Shown: in pieces, positions 27,101-40,600 of the stretch | Layout: each line of letters begins with the position of its first letter | How positions within the stretch are numbered: the stretch's first letter is position 1 | From: Pristionchus mayeri | Taxonomy: Eukaryota > Nematoda > Chromadorea > Rhabditida > Neodiplogasteridae | Direction: 5' to 3' | NCBI GenBank assembly: GCA_036245805.1 | Contig: BTRK01000002.1 | Location: 44,312,661-44,376,660 of the forward strand | DNA: 64,000 nucleotides | Notes under the pieces: model-generated | What the model was told of the DNA's origin: nothing | What the model saw: the letters and a program-made list of their open reading frames with translations, nothing else | Database searches by the model: none | Program-made: the position numbers and the translations under genes

Positions 27101-28295
27101 ATTACGAATTAAATTATGTATGTGACAATTGTAGATTTCTAGGCTTTTTTCTTTTCTATTTCAGAGCGAGTGAGCTCATGCACATCAGGATGGAGGAGCC
27201 GTACGCTGCGCCAGTTATGACGCCTACTCATAACGATCAGGTTTAATTCATATTTTTTTTATTAGGTTGTTGCGAAAGTCCTGTCGCGTGCCTCAATACA
27301 CTGATTTCGCTTCTCTGGAATTTAGGTTCCCTAACCTCATAATATATGTTAGGTGCATACATGAGCACCATAGCCATGTAGTTACCCCTAGCGAAGCTCC
27401 TATAGAAAACCGGAAAATTTCAAGAATTTTATTTTGAATGAAAATGAGTAAAAAATATGTTACAAATTTATTATAGCCGTAAAACAACTAGCGACTTTTG
27501 AAATATTTCTTGTGAAGTAATAATAGAGGAAGGGTGGCTTGTTCAGATAAACCCAATATGTCCACAATTTAAGACGGCTGCGAGCAATAATTTGGCCAAA
27601 TATGGTCGTTTTCGTCTTTAAAATTTGAGAATGTGTCTTTAGAAGGACCAATTTTGCCGGGGAAATATTACGCCAACCCCAAACTGAAATTGTAAGTATA
27701 TCACTTCAGACTATATGTATTTCCGAATAATATTGATTCCTAGATCCATCGGCACTAAAATGAGACTATAAAATATGTATTCGAAAATTCTTGTCCAAGC
27801 TCCATTCCAAAATATTTTAAAATTTCAAGAAAGGCGTGTGTGCCTGGCTATCCACTAATGTACCCTGGTAATGCATGGCTCATGCTGTTTATGAATATGT
27901 TATTCATTTGGCCATATCACTCTTTTCAAAGTAGTAGAAAACGCATAAAGGAACATATCCGTGACCTTACTCCTCAGGGTTTCGTCTAACACTGTGATTT
28001 TCTAAATGATTTGTCAGCTGTGGGGTGAAGTGCGCTAGAAAAGCCATCTATTACCTCATCGATTATAAGTAGTTATATGATATCCAAAGATGAAGTAAGG
28101 ACTATAGGCGATACAATGTCCAAGCGCTATGACGCGACAAGACTTTCGCAACAACCTGCTATTTAATAGATTATTCAAAATACGAATATTATTTTCGTCA
28201 AGGTACTACATCAGCATCCTCACAAGAGCACTGATAATCGGGGCTACGAACCGTACCCCGAGCCGCCGGTAATGCAGATTATGATGGGATACTAA
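24114..28295 (+). CDS. Cuticle collagen B with long C-terminal extension
   Basis: Nine exons: 24114-24192, 24337-24401, 24463-24655, 25750-26357, 26519-26680, 26802-26951, 27031-27068, 27165-27240 and 28203-28295, giving 487 residues. N-terminal signal-anchor (VSAAAGVSVLTSLIIAG), then FFANDAWNEMI, a subtilisin-type site RHLFKR at 74-79, a cysteine cluster (CACSAGPNHCPPG), CISCPPGAAG, a long Gly-X-Y domain in one 608-base exon, and the closing DAQYCPCPRR. After residue 315 come about 170 residues without Gly-X-Y, rich in His, Gln, Pro and Tyr and ending PPVMQIMMGY. That is unusually long for this family, where tails are often short. Layout matches collagen A upstream, so the two look like tandem paralogues. 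The last exon uses a weak acceptor (gtcaag), and its intron holds a mariner-type MITE. Confidence 0.88.
24760..25654. repeat. Foldback element in collagen B intron 3
   Basis: The left end GGTGGCACAATAAACTTATC pairs with the right end near 25630-25652, and AGGAGTTCAAACTTTGGTG pairs with its near complement at 25606-25625. Arms are diverged and about 400 bases long. It accounts for nearly all of the 1.1-kb intron. Confidence 0.75.
27263..28158. mobile_element. Mariner-type MITE in collagen B intron 8
   Basis: Terminal repeats GGTTGTTGCGAAAGTCCTGT and the complement of GGTTGTTGCGAAAGTCTTGT, starting after TA, as in mariner elements (compare TTAGGTTG at 12913). The interior shows no transposase motif. 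It shares TGGCTTGTTCAGATAA-like sequence with the similar-sized element at 35457-36354. Confidence 0.7.
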
Positions 28296-28673
28296 AGTTT
28301 GGACTGAGAAATCGTATTTCTTCGACATACTGTATGTTTTGAGAAAAATCGTTATTATTTGTTATCTAAGCTATGCATAGGTTTTTGCAATATCTATAAT
28401 TCAAGTGTAATTTAATGGTAGTACACTTTATCTGGCGATGAGCAACCGTCGTGACCATACTTTCTCTAACCAAAGGAAATTAATTAGTTCATTTATCAAT
28501 TGTAAGATAAATATCATACTTCACTGCATTCGAAAATCTTGGCAACGACTATATCTATGGAATACTTCAAATACATTCCGAAGGGGCTGAATAAATTTTA
28601 TTCTAAAATATAAGGTTTGCATGAATATGAAAGGAGATTTGAAAACATCGAAAAACTACTGCAGGAAGAAGGT
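28296..28673. other. Convergent 3' spacer between collagen B and tyrosine hydroxylase
   Basis: Presumed 3' UTRs of both genes. The only marked site is the paired poly(A) signal at 28590-28602. Confidence 0.45.
28590..28602. terminator. Bidirectional poly(A) signal
   Basis: AATAAATTTTATT reads as AATAAA on the plus strand (28590-28595, for collagen B) and as AATAAA on the minus strand (complement of TTTATT at 28597-28602, for the hydroxylase, about 70 bases after its stop). Confidence 0.5.
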
Positions 28674-31600
28674 TTAGCTGTTGTACAACGACTGGAAGTT
28701 CTCCTTATCCGAGTTTTCCCTTTTCTCAAGCTGAGGTAGCAACTTGATGGCTGTTGTGATGGCTGAGAGATCTAGCTTGAATCGTTGCATAGAATCAGCG
28801 AGATCATTTACTGTCCGAACCTGAATTAACTTGTTTTTACTAATCGCTATTGTGTTATACCTCAGTGACACTTCTAGTGTATGGATCGTAGATGAGGGAT
28901 AAGGGTCGTATGAACTTGGCCGCATATTCCCTTAAAGAAGGAGTAAAGGCATTATTCATTTTTTAAAGCTTTCATATGGAAGCCCTATATCTCCCCAACG
29001 ATAAGAAGCTCCGAAATTTTCACATTTATATCAACATTCCGAACATAGCTATCGGCAGTTGGCTGGGAGCCAAATCAGGGTCTCTCATAAGTGAACACTC
29101 CCTCCTCAAACCTGAGCTTCCCGAGTGCTTCTTCGATACCATCCGCGACGTAGTACAAGGGCTGATAGTCATCATCTTCGTATCTGCAAACACTTGATAT
29201 TGCGTTATGGCATGCTTGTTCGTTATTTCGTTTGATTTTGCGCTTCATATGATATTAGAATAATATGTAAAAATATAATACAGTCCTGTTGTGTCCCACC
29301 GTGAACATGCGTCACCCGGAGTAACCCGGGGTGACTCGGGGTGACCCCGGGTGACCCATGGTGACCCATGACCGACTCCTGACTCGGAGAGTGAATTTTA
29401 TGAATCGAGAGTATGATATTCGGGTTCAGCACTTCCTGACCCTTCGAACCATATATATTTCATAATTTATTTATAAGAATAAAAACACTCGATTTTAATT
29501 GCAAACGAGGCTATCAAAGGTCTGACCCACAGAAGCCGCATATTGGACCAGCAGGTAATTAATCTTTTTCCCGGTTTTGCATTCAAACTTTCCCCGGTTT
29601 TCAGACAACTGATACATTTCATGGTTTCCCATTATTTGCTTGGTTTAAACTAGTCCACTAAAACATTATAAAGAAAATAAAAATAATATAAACAAAACGA
29701 AGCAAGGGAAATCGTGAAATGTATCACTTGGCTGAAAACCGGTGAACATTTGAATGTAAAACCGGGAAGAAGCTTAATTACCTGCTGGTCCAATATGCGG
29801 CTTCTGTGGGTCAGACCTTTGATAGCTTCGTTTGCAATTAAAATCGAGTGTTTTTATTCTTATAAATAAATTATGAAATATATATGGTTCGAACGGCCAG
29901 GAAGTGCTGAACCCGAATATCATACTCTCGATTCATGAAATTCACTCTCCGAGTCAGGAGTCGGTCATGGGTCACCATGGGTCACCCGGGGTCACCCCGA
30001 GTCACCCCGGGTTACTCCGGGTGACGCATGTTCACGGTGGGACACAACAGGACTGTAAATTATATATGTTGAGAAATACGGTAAATAAAGTTTGTGAAAA
30101 CTATAAAACACGACATTGAGTACTTACTTCTGCATAGCAGTCTCAGCCGGAATGAATTCCCTGTGTTCTGGTACCTCTGAGCAGGCATGCTAAAGATTCT
30201 CTGATTATTTTTCACAGAGTTGAATGCAATCTGAACATTGGCCCATGAATCTGAGGTCCCAATCCTCACTTGCAGTTCTCCATATGCCGATAACAATCCT
30301 GCACCAATAGCACGCAGCTGTCCGCCCTCGCGACATAGTCCAAATTCCACTATGAACCAGTATACCTGAACCAGTTTAAATTTGTTAACATATTGTTCTT
30401 CTCAAATATAATGGCGGAATCACATAAGAAAGACCTATTATATCGATTTTCCGAAACTTCCAAAATCTGTTTGAATGTCTGTATATCCGCTCCTAGATGA
30501 GCCCCAATTTTGCAGGTACTATAGACTAATAGTACCTGTATCATATAGGTAATATACACTAGGGCGGCAAGAACGGGTCACGGGTGACCCGCGCTATTCA
30601 CCATTCCGCCGGGTCACATTATTTTGTGACCCTGACCCGTTTCTGACTCGCAATTTCGGGTCAGAAGCGGCTCTCTCTCCCTCTCGAAAGGAAGAGCAAG
30701 AGCGAGAGAGTGCGGTAAATGGAGAGAGCGCCGAGAGACTCGTGTCTCGGCGCTCTCTCCATTTACCTCACTCTCTCGCTCTTCCTCTTCCTTTCTCGCT
30801 CTCACCCTTGACCCGTGTCTGACCCGTATCCGACGGGTCTGACCGACCCGTATCTGACCCGTTTTAGAGGGTCAAAAGGTCAACCCGTGATCCGTTCTTG
30901 CCGCCCTAATATACACTAATATACATTTTGAGGAAAAAAATTGGACAACAATTCTCATACATGTGGAATTGATCTTGAACGCTATCGAAAAAAAAATCCG
31001 TTTTTTTCCAACTTTACGAAGAAACTATTAATGATCAAAATCGTAGATTATGCCTCCAGCACATTTCTCAGCACAATACGGGATCTATCACTAAACTGAG
31101 AAGGAAGATAAATCCATTCAAACATATTTTATTGAAATCGATATAATAGTTCTTTCTGATGTTCATCGAGCAAGCATGATAGTGGATTGTAAACATCAAA
31201 GGTTAAACTTTAACCACAGCTCGTGTGAAGTAACACCGAGTTCCGCCTGAGTTTTAAAAAATATTTGGAAATTGTGCTGCAGAAATTTCAATTCAGAATC
31301 CTGCGATAAATATGTTTCAGACCATTCACCATATGATCTTCTCCTGATGCTCACCTCTGGAATGGTTCAACCCACAAGGTTCTATATACATTTTGAAAGA
31401 AATTATAGCAATTCAAATGTTGGGGCTAAAGTGCTGTCCGTGACTGAAACACTAACCGTTGCTAGTCGTTCGATTTGTTCGTCGCTCGCACCCAATGACA
31501 TTAGCCCGATATCTTGGCTCATCTAAATGGAAACATATTACCTTACTAATGTAAAAAGAAAAAAAATTGAATAATTATTTAACAAAAAATATTGAAACAA

Positions 31601-34600
31601 AAACGATGAGATAAATCAGTCTAAACAGAATCGCAGAGATCTGCTTTAAAATCATAGTATTGAACCTGGGCAAGGGCGGGATCAGCAAACATCGGTACGT
31701 GGCCAAGGAGCTCATGTATGAGGTCGGGCTCTGTAAAGCACCGTATAAAAAATTAACTTTTTTGAAGAAAACATTTAATTTAATATACAGTTCATACTAA
31801 TAGCACTATCCGTGCGCGATCACAATTAGATATAGTTAGCATGCCGAAGTAGTCAACCATCAGATGCAATGTGTATATCAGTGCATTCGCCTAAGAACCG
31901 CATCCCATAGGGAACAGGCAAAAACCGCGTCTGGGATTTTCACAGAATCTGATAGATCTTGAGTCGCTCTATCGATTCTTGTATTTAAAATGGCTTGAAA
32001 AAAATAATTAGCATAATTAATGAATTTACTAAGTTAGGCCATTTGGAACATTTTTGAGCGTAACTTACTGGAATCAACCTCGAATCTGCTCAAAACTTGG
32101 TTTTAGACTAAAGTTGGCATGCTGAATTTACCTTTGTCAATGGTTTATGCAAATTCGAAAATTTAAATTTTTAATGAAATTTCAAAAAATTATTTCTCGA
32201 ATACAAAAAATAACCCCTCTCCAATTTTTGGATATGTTGTTGTCCTTGATGAATACTACCTTAGAAAAAATTTACGATTTTTATCTAGGGGACCTTCGCA
32301 GTTTAACGCCTTAGAAACAGAGATTTCCATTTAGAGGGAAACCTCTCATTCCGACCCATCCCCCTGCACGAGCGGCTTCGAATGATTTGTTTTTGAGGGT
32401 TACAGGCCGCTTGTGCAGGGGGAATGGGTCGGAATGAGAGGTTTCCCTCTAAATGGAAAGCTCTGTTTTTAAGGCGTTGAACTGCGAAGGTCCCCTAGAT
32501 AAAAATCGTGAATTTTTTCTAAGGTAGTATTCATCAAGGACAACAACATATCCAAAAAATGGAGAGGGGTTATTTTTTGTATTCGAGAAATATTTTTTTG
32601 AAATTTCATGAAAAATTTAAATTGTCGAATTTGCATAAACCATTAACAAAGATCAATTCAGCATGCCAACGTTAGTCTAAAACCCAGTTTTGAGCAGATT
32701 CGAGGTTGATTCCAGTAAGTTACGCTCAAAAATGTTCGAAATGGCCTAACTTAGTAAATTCATTAACTATGCGAATTATTTTTTCAAGAAAATTCAAATA
32801 CAAGAATCGATAGAGCGACTCAAGATCTATCAGATTCTGTGAAAATCCCAGACGCGGTTTTTGCCTGTTTCTTTTTCCGATCAAAATCTGCGATTCTTAG
32901 GCGAACGCACTGATATAATTATCACAATTTTGTGCTGATTAGCTTAACTGGGTCAACTATATTTCCGAGGGTCATTGTTTTCCGATACCACTCGTACTTT
33001 TTAAAAATGTATGACATAGTCATTCCAATCGTAAATGATGTAAGGGAAGCGAAAATCATTGGCTCGTTAACTGAAAGTTACTGGTGGTTCCATAGAAACG
33101 ATCCACGGGATCCGCGTTCAGCTGCTTCCAGCCTTGAACATTTCCAAAAACCCTGATATTTAGGTGTCCCAGGATTTCGTTTAATTTTTTTTGAATTTTT
33201 TTTCTTTGAAGCGATGAATCTTACTGACTAATAGTATACAGCATTTAGTTGGGCAATCGGTGCTCTTCAATTTCCGTGCTGCATTGAAATTTTTTTAAAG
33301 ATTACAAGAATGGTGTAATTCCGAAGTTGTGTATCAAAAATGGAGGACGTTAAATTCTTTCTCCTGAAGAGACATAACTCATGTGATAATGCCTCTTACT
33401 GAACACTATCCCGGCCTTCCAAATCGCGCTGTATCTTTATTGCGAAACTCGCAATTTACAATGAGTTTTTAAATTTTTAATCGATTTTGATACAAGCAAA
33501 GGGTCCAAACTTCAATTGATAATTTAAAACGAATTAACATTGTAAAATGAGGGCGATTGATCAGAAAGCAACTGTGAAAATTTGAAAAAATTCTGAAAAT
33601 TACCTTCCCTCGGCAATTTTTAAATGACAAGTTTTTATGATTTCCGGTAAATGCAGAAAGATGCAATTTTAATGGCTCAATTGAAAGTATGATTGCTGCC
33701 TCTAATTCACAGTAAACAAGAGTTTTGAAACTTAAAAGGAAATGAAATAATAAATGCTAAAAACCAAAAACGCACATTTTTACTATTTCATCATTGCTTG
33801 GTATCATATAAATCATATAAAGATAACCTTCGCAAAATATATTTCAGGTCGATCTATAATATATACGAGTTATGATTAGTTTCATTGACTTATGCTTAGT
33901 TAGGTTAGGCTTAGGCTTAGACTTATGGGACACCCCAATATTACCTGGGGAGTGGTGCGGCTTCGCATGATGACGTAGATATTGAGTGGTCTGAAATATT
34001 TACTAATCATCAAGAACTCTTCTAGTCGATATATAATAGGAAATTAGATAAGCTATAGAATAATCCCGCCTATAAACCACCAGTAAGTATTGCCCTCTCA
34101 ACTTATATAACTTCACCTGAAACACTCTGAATGCAAGGGAAGCAAGAAAGTCTCTGGCGGACAGGAGACCCGAACAAGGACGAAGGATGAAGCCAGTCCT
34201 TTCTTAACGAATTAAAATAATGAACTGTACCGTCAAGTGGGAGTAATCCGTTCCATTTACGGAAATTTTCGGTAAAACAAAGTCTGGCAAATCCGTGAGA
34301 GTTGATGCATTTCTGCATGCTTTGGAATTTGAATGCTTCAACGTAGACTTTAACTGGCACAAACCAATGAAAAAACAAAACCATCCTCTAAAGTGCTGAA
34401 ATCGACGAGATGCTTTGAAGGGTGTGCACTGGTGCATTTTCTCAATTGCCGTAATCGGTAACTCTGTCACTTCAGATGGCTTAAAATCGTATTTTCGTGT
34501 CATCAAATGATGATAGTTTATGGAAATGAATGAAAATAATCATTCGACCAAGATTTCAGGGGTGGTACGCAGTAGGGCGGCAAAAACGACTCTTCGAGTC

Positions 34601-37600
34601 GGTTTGCCTACCAGTTGGATCGAGTCGAGATCGAGTCGAGATCGAGTATCTCGAGCACTCGACCCTCTCCATTTTATTGCCCCCTAACTAAGTCGAGTCG
34701 ATTTCGAGTCGAAATCGAGTATAAATCAGCTCTTAAAGGAGGAGCAAAATTCAATTTCTGAAGCTTTCTCAACCACGGCTTAGAACTCCCCAACGATAAA
34801 AAGCTCCGAAATTTTCACACTGATATTTCCATTCCGAACAGTGCTATCGGTAGTTGGCGGGGAGCCAAATCAGGGAAAGCTCAGGCAACGAGCGAGAGAA
34901 CAAGCGACTTGAAGAGAGTTATCCTCCAAATTTAAACATATTTCAACCGGGCGCGTTTGAGTTTACTCCTCCTTTAATTCAAGAACTCCCCGATAGAGCC
35001 CTATTTAATCAAGAGAGGAAATGGAGAACAAGACAAGGCCTCTTCATTCTACACATTTATTCTGGTATCTCTACTCACATTTTCAATTCCAAACACTTAC
35101 TCTCTAAGAAGCTGTTGATGGTTTTCAGTTGTGGAATTCTGTCTCTTGTGAGAACACCTTCCTTCAGAAGCATGGCCAGGTTGCGCCTGCGAAAATTTTG
35201 ATATTTTTACATTAAAAACCAACATCGAAGTGGTTCAAAAGTTCCGCCACAAGGGAATTTTCATTACGTTCTAGCATCTTTATCCCTGGCGTGGCGTGCG
35301 GATTCATAATTTAAAATTTCATCGATTTTATCAGTAATCATTTCTAGAATTATTTTAATAATTCGTGAAAAAATGAAGTGGATAAGCGTAATCAGCATAA
35401 AATTCTGCCCAAACCTTATTCGCCTAATTTTAGCATATTCCCAAGTGACGATATATTAGGTTGTCTCAAAAGTTTCTGACTATTTATTTTTCGAAGTTTC
35501 TCTTGGTGTATTTAGACTCCTTGCCATTCAGCCATGGTAGTAGTTAAGGGCATGGTAGTAGACTACAATAATATATTTGATTGAAACATTACACGTAGTT
35601 CGCCCAAGAAAATCACTTATAGGGAAAAACATGCAAAAATCGTGACTTTTTAGTGTTATCGTATAAACACTGATCCTCGAATATATGTGGCCTACCCAAT
35701 TAGCCCACAATATCAGTGGTAGAATAAGACTTGCTTGTTCAGATAATGATGAAATAAAAGGAATATAGCTTGCTTGAGATACGGTAAACGGTTAAATGTG
35801 CAGTTTTCAGCAATCAAATCTCTACAGAAATATTTCGAAACATCATATTTCTTAACAAATGTATGAACATCCTCCCCAAATTGCAACCGTGCACTAGTAC
35901 GGAAGGGCACTTCTGAGTGATCAACAAATGATGGTTGCTGATCGATCCACACTTTCAAAATATCAGCAAATGTATATTCGGAAAATTTTAATTGGTGCAG
36001 GATTAAGATTGAGAGCCATTAGCAAGTATGCGTTTGAGGCCAATCCTTTGGCATTAGGAAATTTAATAAGCCCACTCATCACCCTTTAAAACAATGCTTT
36101 TGTTTAACCGATTTCAGAGCTCTCACAAGAATTAAAATCGATTCAAAACTGAGATTAATTTACACCAATGTCGAATTTAGCTGTGTACAGTGCTATTCTT
36201 ATTGATTGAATTGGTCCACAATAACACTCGTTTTAAAGGGTTCTCAAGGCCACATCAACTGTTGAAAACCATTAGTTGATTGGTATATTCGGAAGCACGG
36301 AGGAGGTCAGTATGTTCGAAAATGAAAATAGTCAGAAACTTTTGAGTCAACCTAATACATGAAAAGATGTGAAGCGAGAGAGTGACCCTCTCGTTTCTCT
36401 AACCCCGCGCGGTTGCAAAAACATTAATAGCTCGCATCTCGGTTACAGTGAAAGATAGAGCAAACATATATTTCTCAGCGATCCAGACTAATTTTTAGAG
36501 CTCTATCGACCTATATAGTTAATTTTGTTTGAATGTCACTTTTGACCACGGTACAATGCGGGTCAAATTTTTCAAAAGTGTAGGTAAAGAACAACTGTTT
36601 TTTTCTGGCATTGTATAGTTTTCCAAGGGCTATCGAATGAGTGGTTTGCGCCGAAAATACCAGGACTACAGTAAAAATTAAGTCTTCAAAATTTTCCAAA
36701 TCATTTGAAGTTATTTTACTCCATTGAACAAAGCGCTCGGAAAGCTCTCATTGTCGCCAAGAATGATCGTTCTTCGCCTAACTTTCCTGTTGAAAAATAT
36801 TTAATGATTTTAAAAAGTTTAAAGAAAAACTCTTAGTGCAGTCGTGGTATTTTCGGCGCAGACCACTTTCAGTCAGTATTGTTCAATTCAATTATTCAAT
36901 CAATTCAATTAATTCAATTAATTCAATTAATTCAATTGAATTGAATTGAATTGAAAAAAAAGCTGCTTCTTTACCTACATTTTAGATACTTCACAGTAAC
37001 CGAGATGCGCTATTAAATTGAGAGCTACCGAGGTCATGCCCGGTGCAGGTAGAGACCGCAAAGAGTTCTGCCAAAATCGTCACATGAGATTTGTGTTCCT
37101 AATGTAACCCTACCGGTCTGAACAGTGCTATTCTTTTTGATTTAGGGCAATATCTTAACTCTGCTCCGAATTATTGACAAAAAAAAACCTCAATCTCACT
37201 CTCAACGGGAGAATGCTCTAAATCGGGATAGTGGGAAGAATGCGCAATATTATATCAGCTAACATCGCCAGATCACTTGGTGTGGATATCTCACGCCTCT
37301 CATGAGAAATTCGAGCTGAGCCAGGGAATGGGGATGAAATCGTGAAATGAGTTCTAACCGAACTTCGGCACCCTGAGGCATGCCTGACACTCCCCCAAAG
37401 TCTCATTGTGCAGACTTCATTTTGAAGGTCCATGCACCGGGTCGGATCTCAACACCTCCTTCTTTGAGGGCATATTTCGCGCTTCTCGTGAAAGATAGGC
37501 GAAAATTGACCTCTGAGAGACCCTCGCTCATTTTTCGAGCTCTATCGTTCTATTTCGATCATTTTGTCTAAAGGTCAATTTTAACAGTGATGCATTCCAA

Positions 37601-40600
37601 CTAACTTTTCTCAAAAGTGTAGGTAAAGAAGCAGCTCAAATTTTAGCAATGGATCTAGCTTGACGAGAGCTTTCGAATGAGTGGTTTGCGCCAAAAATAC
37701 AGGTACTACAGCGTGACTTACGTTCTCTAAACTATTTGGAAACATTTGAAGCTATTTTACCTCAACGAACAATGGGTGCAGACCGCTTTATATATATTGC
37801 TCTCGCGGCCATAAATGATTACTTTTTCTCCGATTTTCTTGTTGAAAAATATATTCAAACGATTACGCAAAATTTAGTGACCATACGTCGCACTGTAGTA
37901 CCCGTATTTTTGGCGCAAACTACTCATTCGAAAGCTCTCGTTTAGCTGCATCCATTGCTAAAATTTGAGCTGCTTCTTTACCTACACTTTTGAGAAAAGT
38001 TACTTGGAATGTATCACTGTTAAAATTTACCTTTAGACAAAATGAACGAAATAGAACGATAGAGCTCGAAAAATGAGTGGGGGTCTCTCAGAGGTCAATT
38101 TTCGCATATCTTTCACGAGAAGCGCGAAATCTGCCCTCAAAGAAGGAGGTGCCGAGATCCGACCCGGTGCAGAGACCTTCAAAATGAAGTATGTACAATG
38201 AGACTTTTGGGGAGTGTTAGGCATGCCTCAGGATGCCCAAATCTGGTTAGAACTCATTTCACGGTTTTCGCTCCATTCCCAAGAATCGTCATTCCAGCAT
38301 CGGTTCTCTGGTGAGAGGCGTGATCTACTCCTTGCTTCCGAAAGGATCGGGTTCGAATCCACACGGATGATATTTTCGTTTGCACATTTTTTTTCTCAAC
38401 TTTTTACAAATTATTTTTTCCTTGACGGCGGATCGGAAAAAAATTTCTCTGTCTTCTAATTTTGCAAGATGTATCTTAATGATGGGACCTACAAACCACG
38501 AGGGGAGCAGCTGTATTCGAGTACAACAGCCTATTTTACACCTATACCTGTTCTTAATTAGCGAATGCTGACCTATTTAGAGTTGCCTGATCAAGCTGCT
38601 CCAGTGACCATTTTTGAGGGATCCTAAGAGCTAATCCCTTTTGATCACTCGATTAGGTTGAGTATTCGAAGCGCCGGTTCAGTATTACCGAAAGTGGGCG
38701 CGATTGTGGTCTCTAGATATACACAGTGAACAAGAAGAAGGAAAATTCGAATCATACCTGTATGTCGAGCATGCTAGCGACTCATGCAAATGTTCCAGCT
38801 TCTCAAATACCTGTAAGTATTCGCTGAGTTCTGCTCCAATGTATCTGTTGCATTCCAACAAAATAATGGAAAAGTAGGGCCTAAGAAATAGGCTACTATA
38901 ATACGAAGATCAACACATTTAGAATTCGCACTTGTCTCCATGTATCGTGCTCGGCCTCTGTGTACTGCACATCTGTGAGCTGGTCGCCGCTGAATATAAT
39001 TTAAATGATTTGAATTATTTTTGTTCTGTTTCTATGATTTGAATTATTTTTGTTCTATTACGCTGTCAGGAAAGTATTTGTAGATTTGGACCTTCATGTT
39101 TCAACTCTCCTAAAATCCTTTTCGTTAACGATCTCACGTTTGCGTAAGAATGCAGCACATCCAAATGGATTCGGCACAACCAAAAAATTGTTGATTCTCT
39201 ATAAGTCTCTTTTTATTAATCGAATATGCTGAAAACGATGGACACACTCATTTTGCACCCAGTCTTATTTGGCTCAAGACGGCTTCACGTCTCTCAAGAC
39301 GGTATGTACCTTTACCTTTACCTTAGTTGGCTCAAGACGGATTCACGTCTCAAGCGATAATGTTTCCTGCATCGATGATCATTCAGACTGGCTTCTAAGT
39401 AAGTGCGCTTCCATGCTACACTATGGAGCTACATATTATTGAGAAACATTTGCATCCATGACTTTTTACTTATAGAAAAACTTGAATAATTGCCAACATT
39501 ATTTAAATTTCGATTTTTTGCTATACGACGAACGATTGAATTTCCTCAAAAAGGAGCTATCCCCTCACAACCGAATACTGATAGATAAAGAGTCGCTTTA
39601 ACAGTTTAACACAAAATTTAGGTCTTTTCACCAATGCTGGAAACATGAAGATGTGTAATATTCGAATTTCATTCAAATTTCATTGTCAGGATGGTGAATG
39701 CTACGTTTTTTGTTAGAATAAATATATTCTCCCATAAATACAAATTTAAGTTAAAATATATAGTGTTTTCGTCTTACTATATTTGAGATAAATAGCTGCA
39801 TCGGCTCTGTACCGTTTGGGGGGATAAGCAAGGTGTTGGTGGACATATATCCTCTGTAATCCTGACACATATACTTTAATCCTGATCCAATGTAATTCTG
39901 ATATGTCCACTGTATTTCTCATACGTCCAATGCAATTCTGGAGTCGTTTTCAAAATATATCGTTAAATTCTGTAGTTACAAGAATGCCTCATTTGTCGTA
40001 GGAAAATGTCTGACTTTTTTACTCTTTTTGATGGAATGATTGATTCGATTGTTTGACATGGTAATCTAACGCAGATAATAAAATTAGGAATATAGTGAGA
40101 AAACCCCTGAATCACCGCGCAGAAAACATACAAGAGAGTAGCACTACTTCTCTAGAATTTGCCCATGCCATAGTGGGGCTTGCAGGGCTCCAAGAAGCTA
40201 TTGGATGGCATTAATATGAACGTGAAAGTCAAGCTATTTATACTAGTTAGTGGAGTTCAACAGTTAAGATTTTTAGAGAACGAAATTCACATGTGCTAAC
40301 GTGATGTGTAAGCCTATTTTAATATTATAAATCCGAAAATTTGAAAATCTACAATTACTTTGCTGACAACCTGATATATTCTACAATTTGTAACAAATCA
40401 TTGATCCAGTAAATACGTCATGCTGAACAAGAGATTTAAAAAAAAACTTACTATTTAAATCCCGCAGCAAGGCGATTCAGCTCTTCCCTGCGCTCAATGT
40501 AAGCAATATCGCCGAAGCCCTAAAATATAATAAAACACTTTGGAACATTGTTTACTTTGGAATATAATTATAATGCCAAGTCTTTGAAGAATATTCACTG

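Noticed and set aside
34103..34506. 93- and 100-codon open frames on the minus strand
   Set aside because: They run through intron DNA into hydroxylase exon 13, whose true frame is different ([18 protein letters not shown]).
35713..35958. 81-codon open frame inside the mariner-type element as a transposase
   Set aside because: No DDD motif, WVPHEL-like or helix-turn-helix segment could be found.
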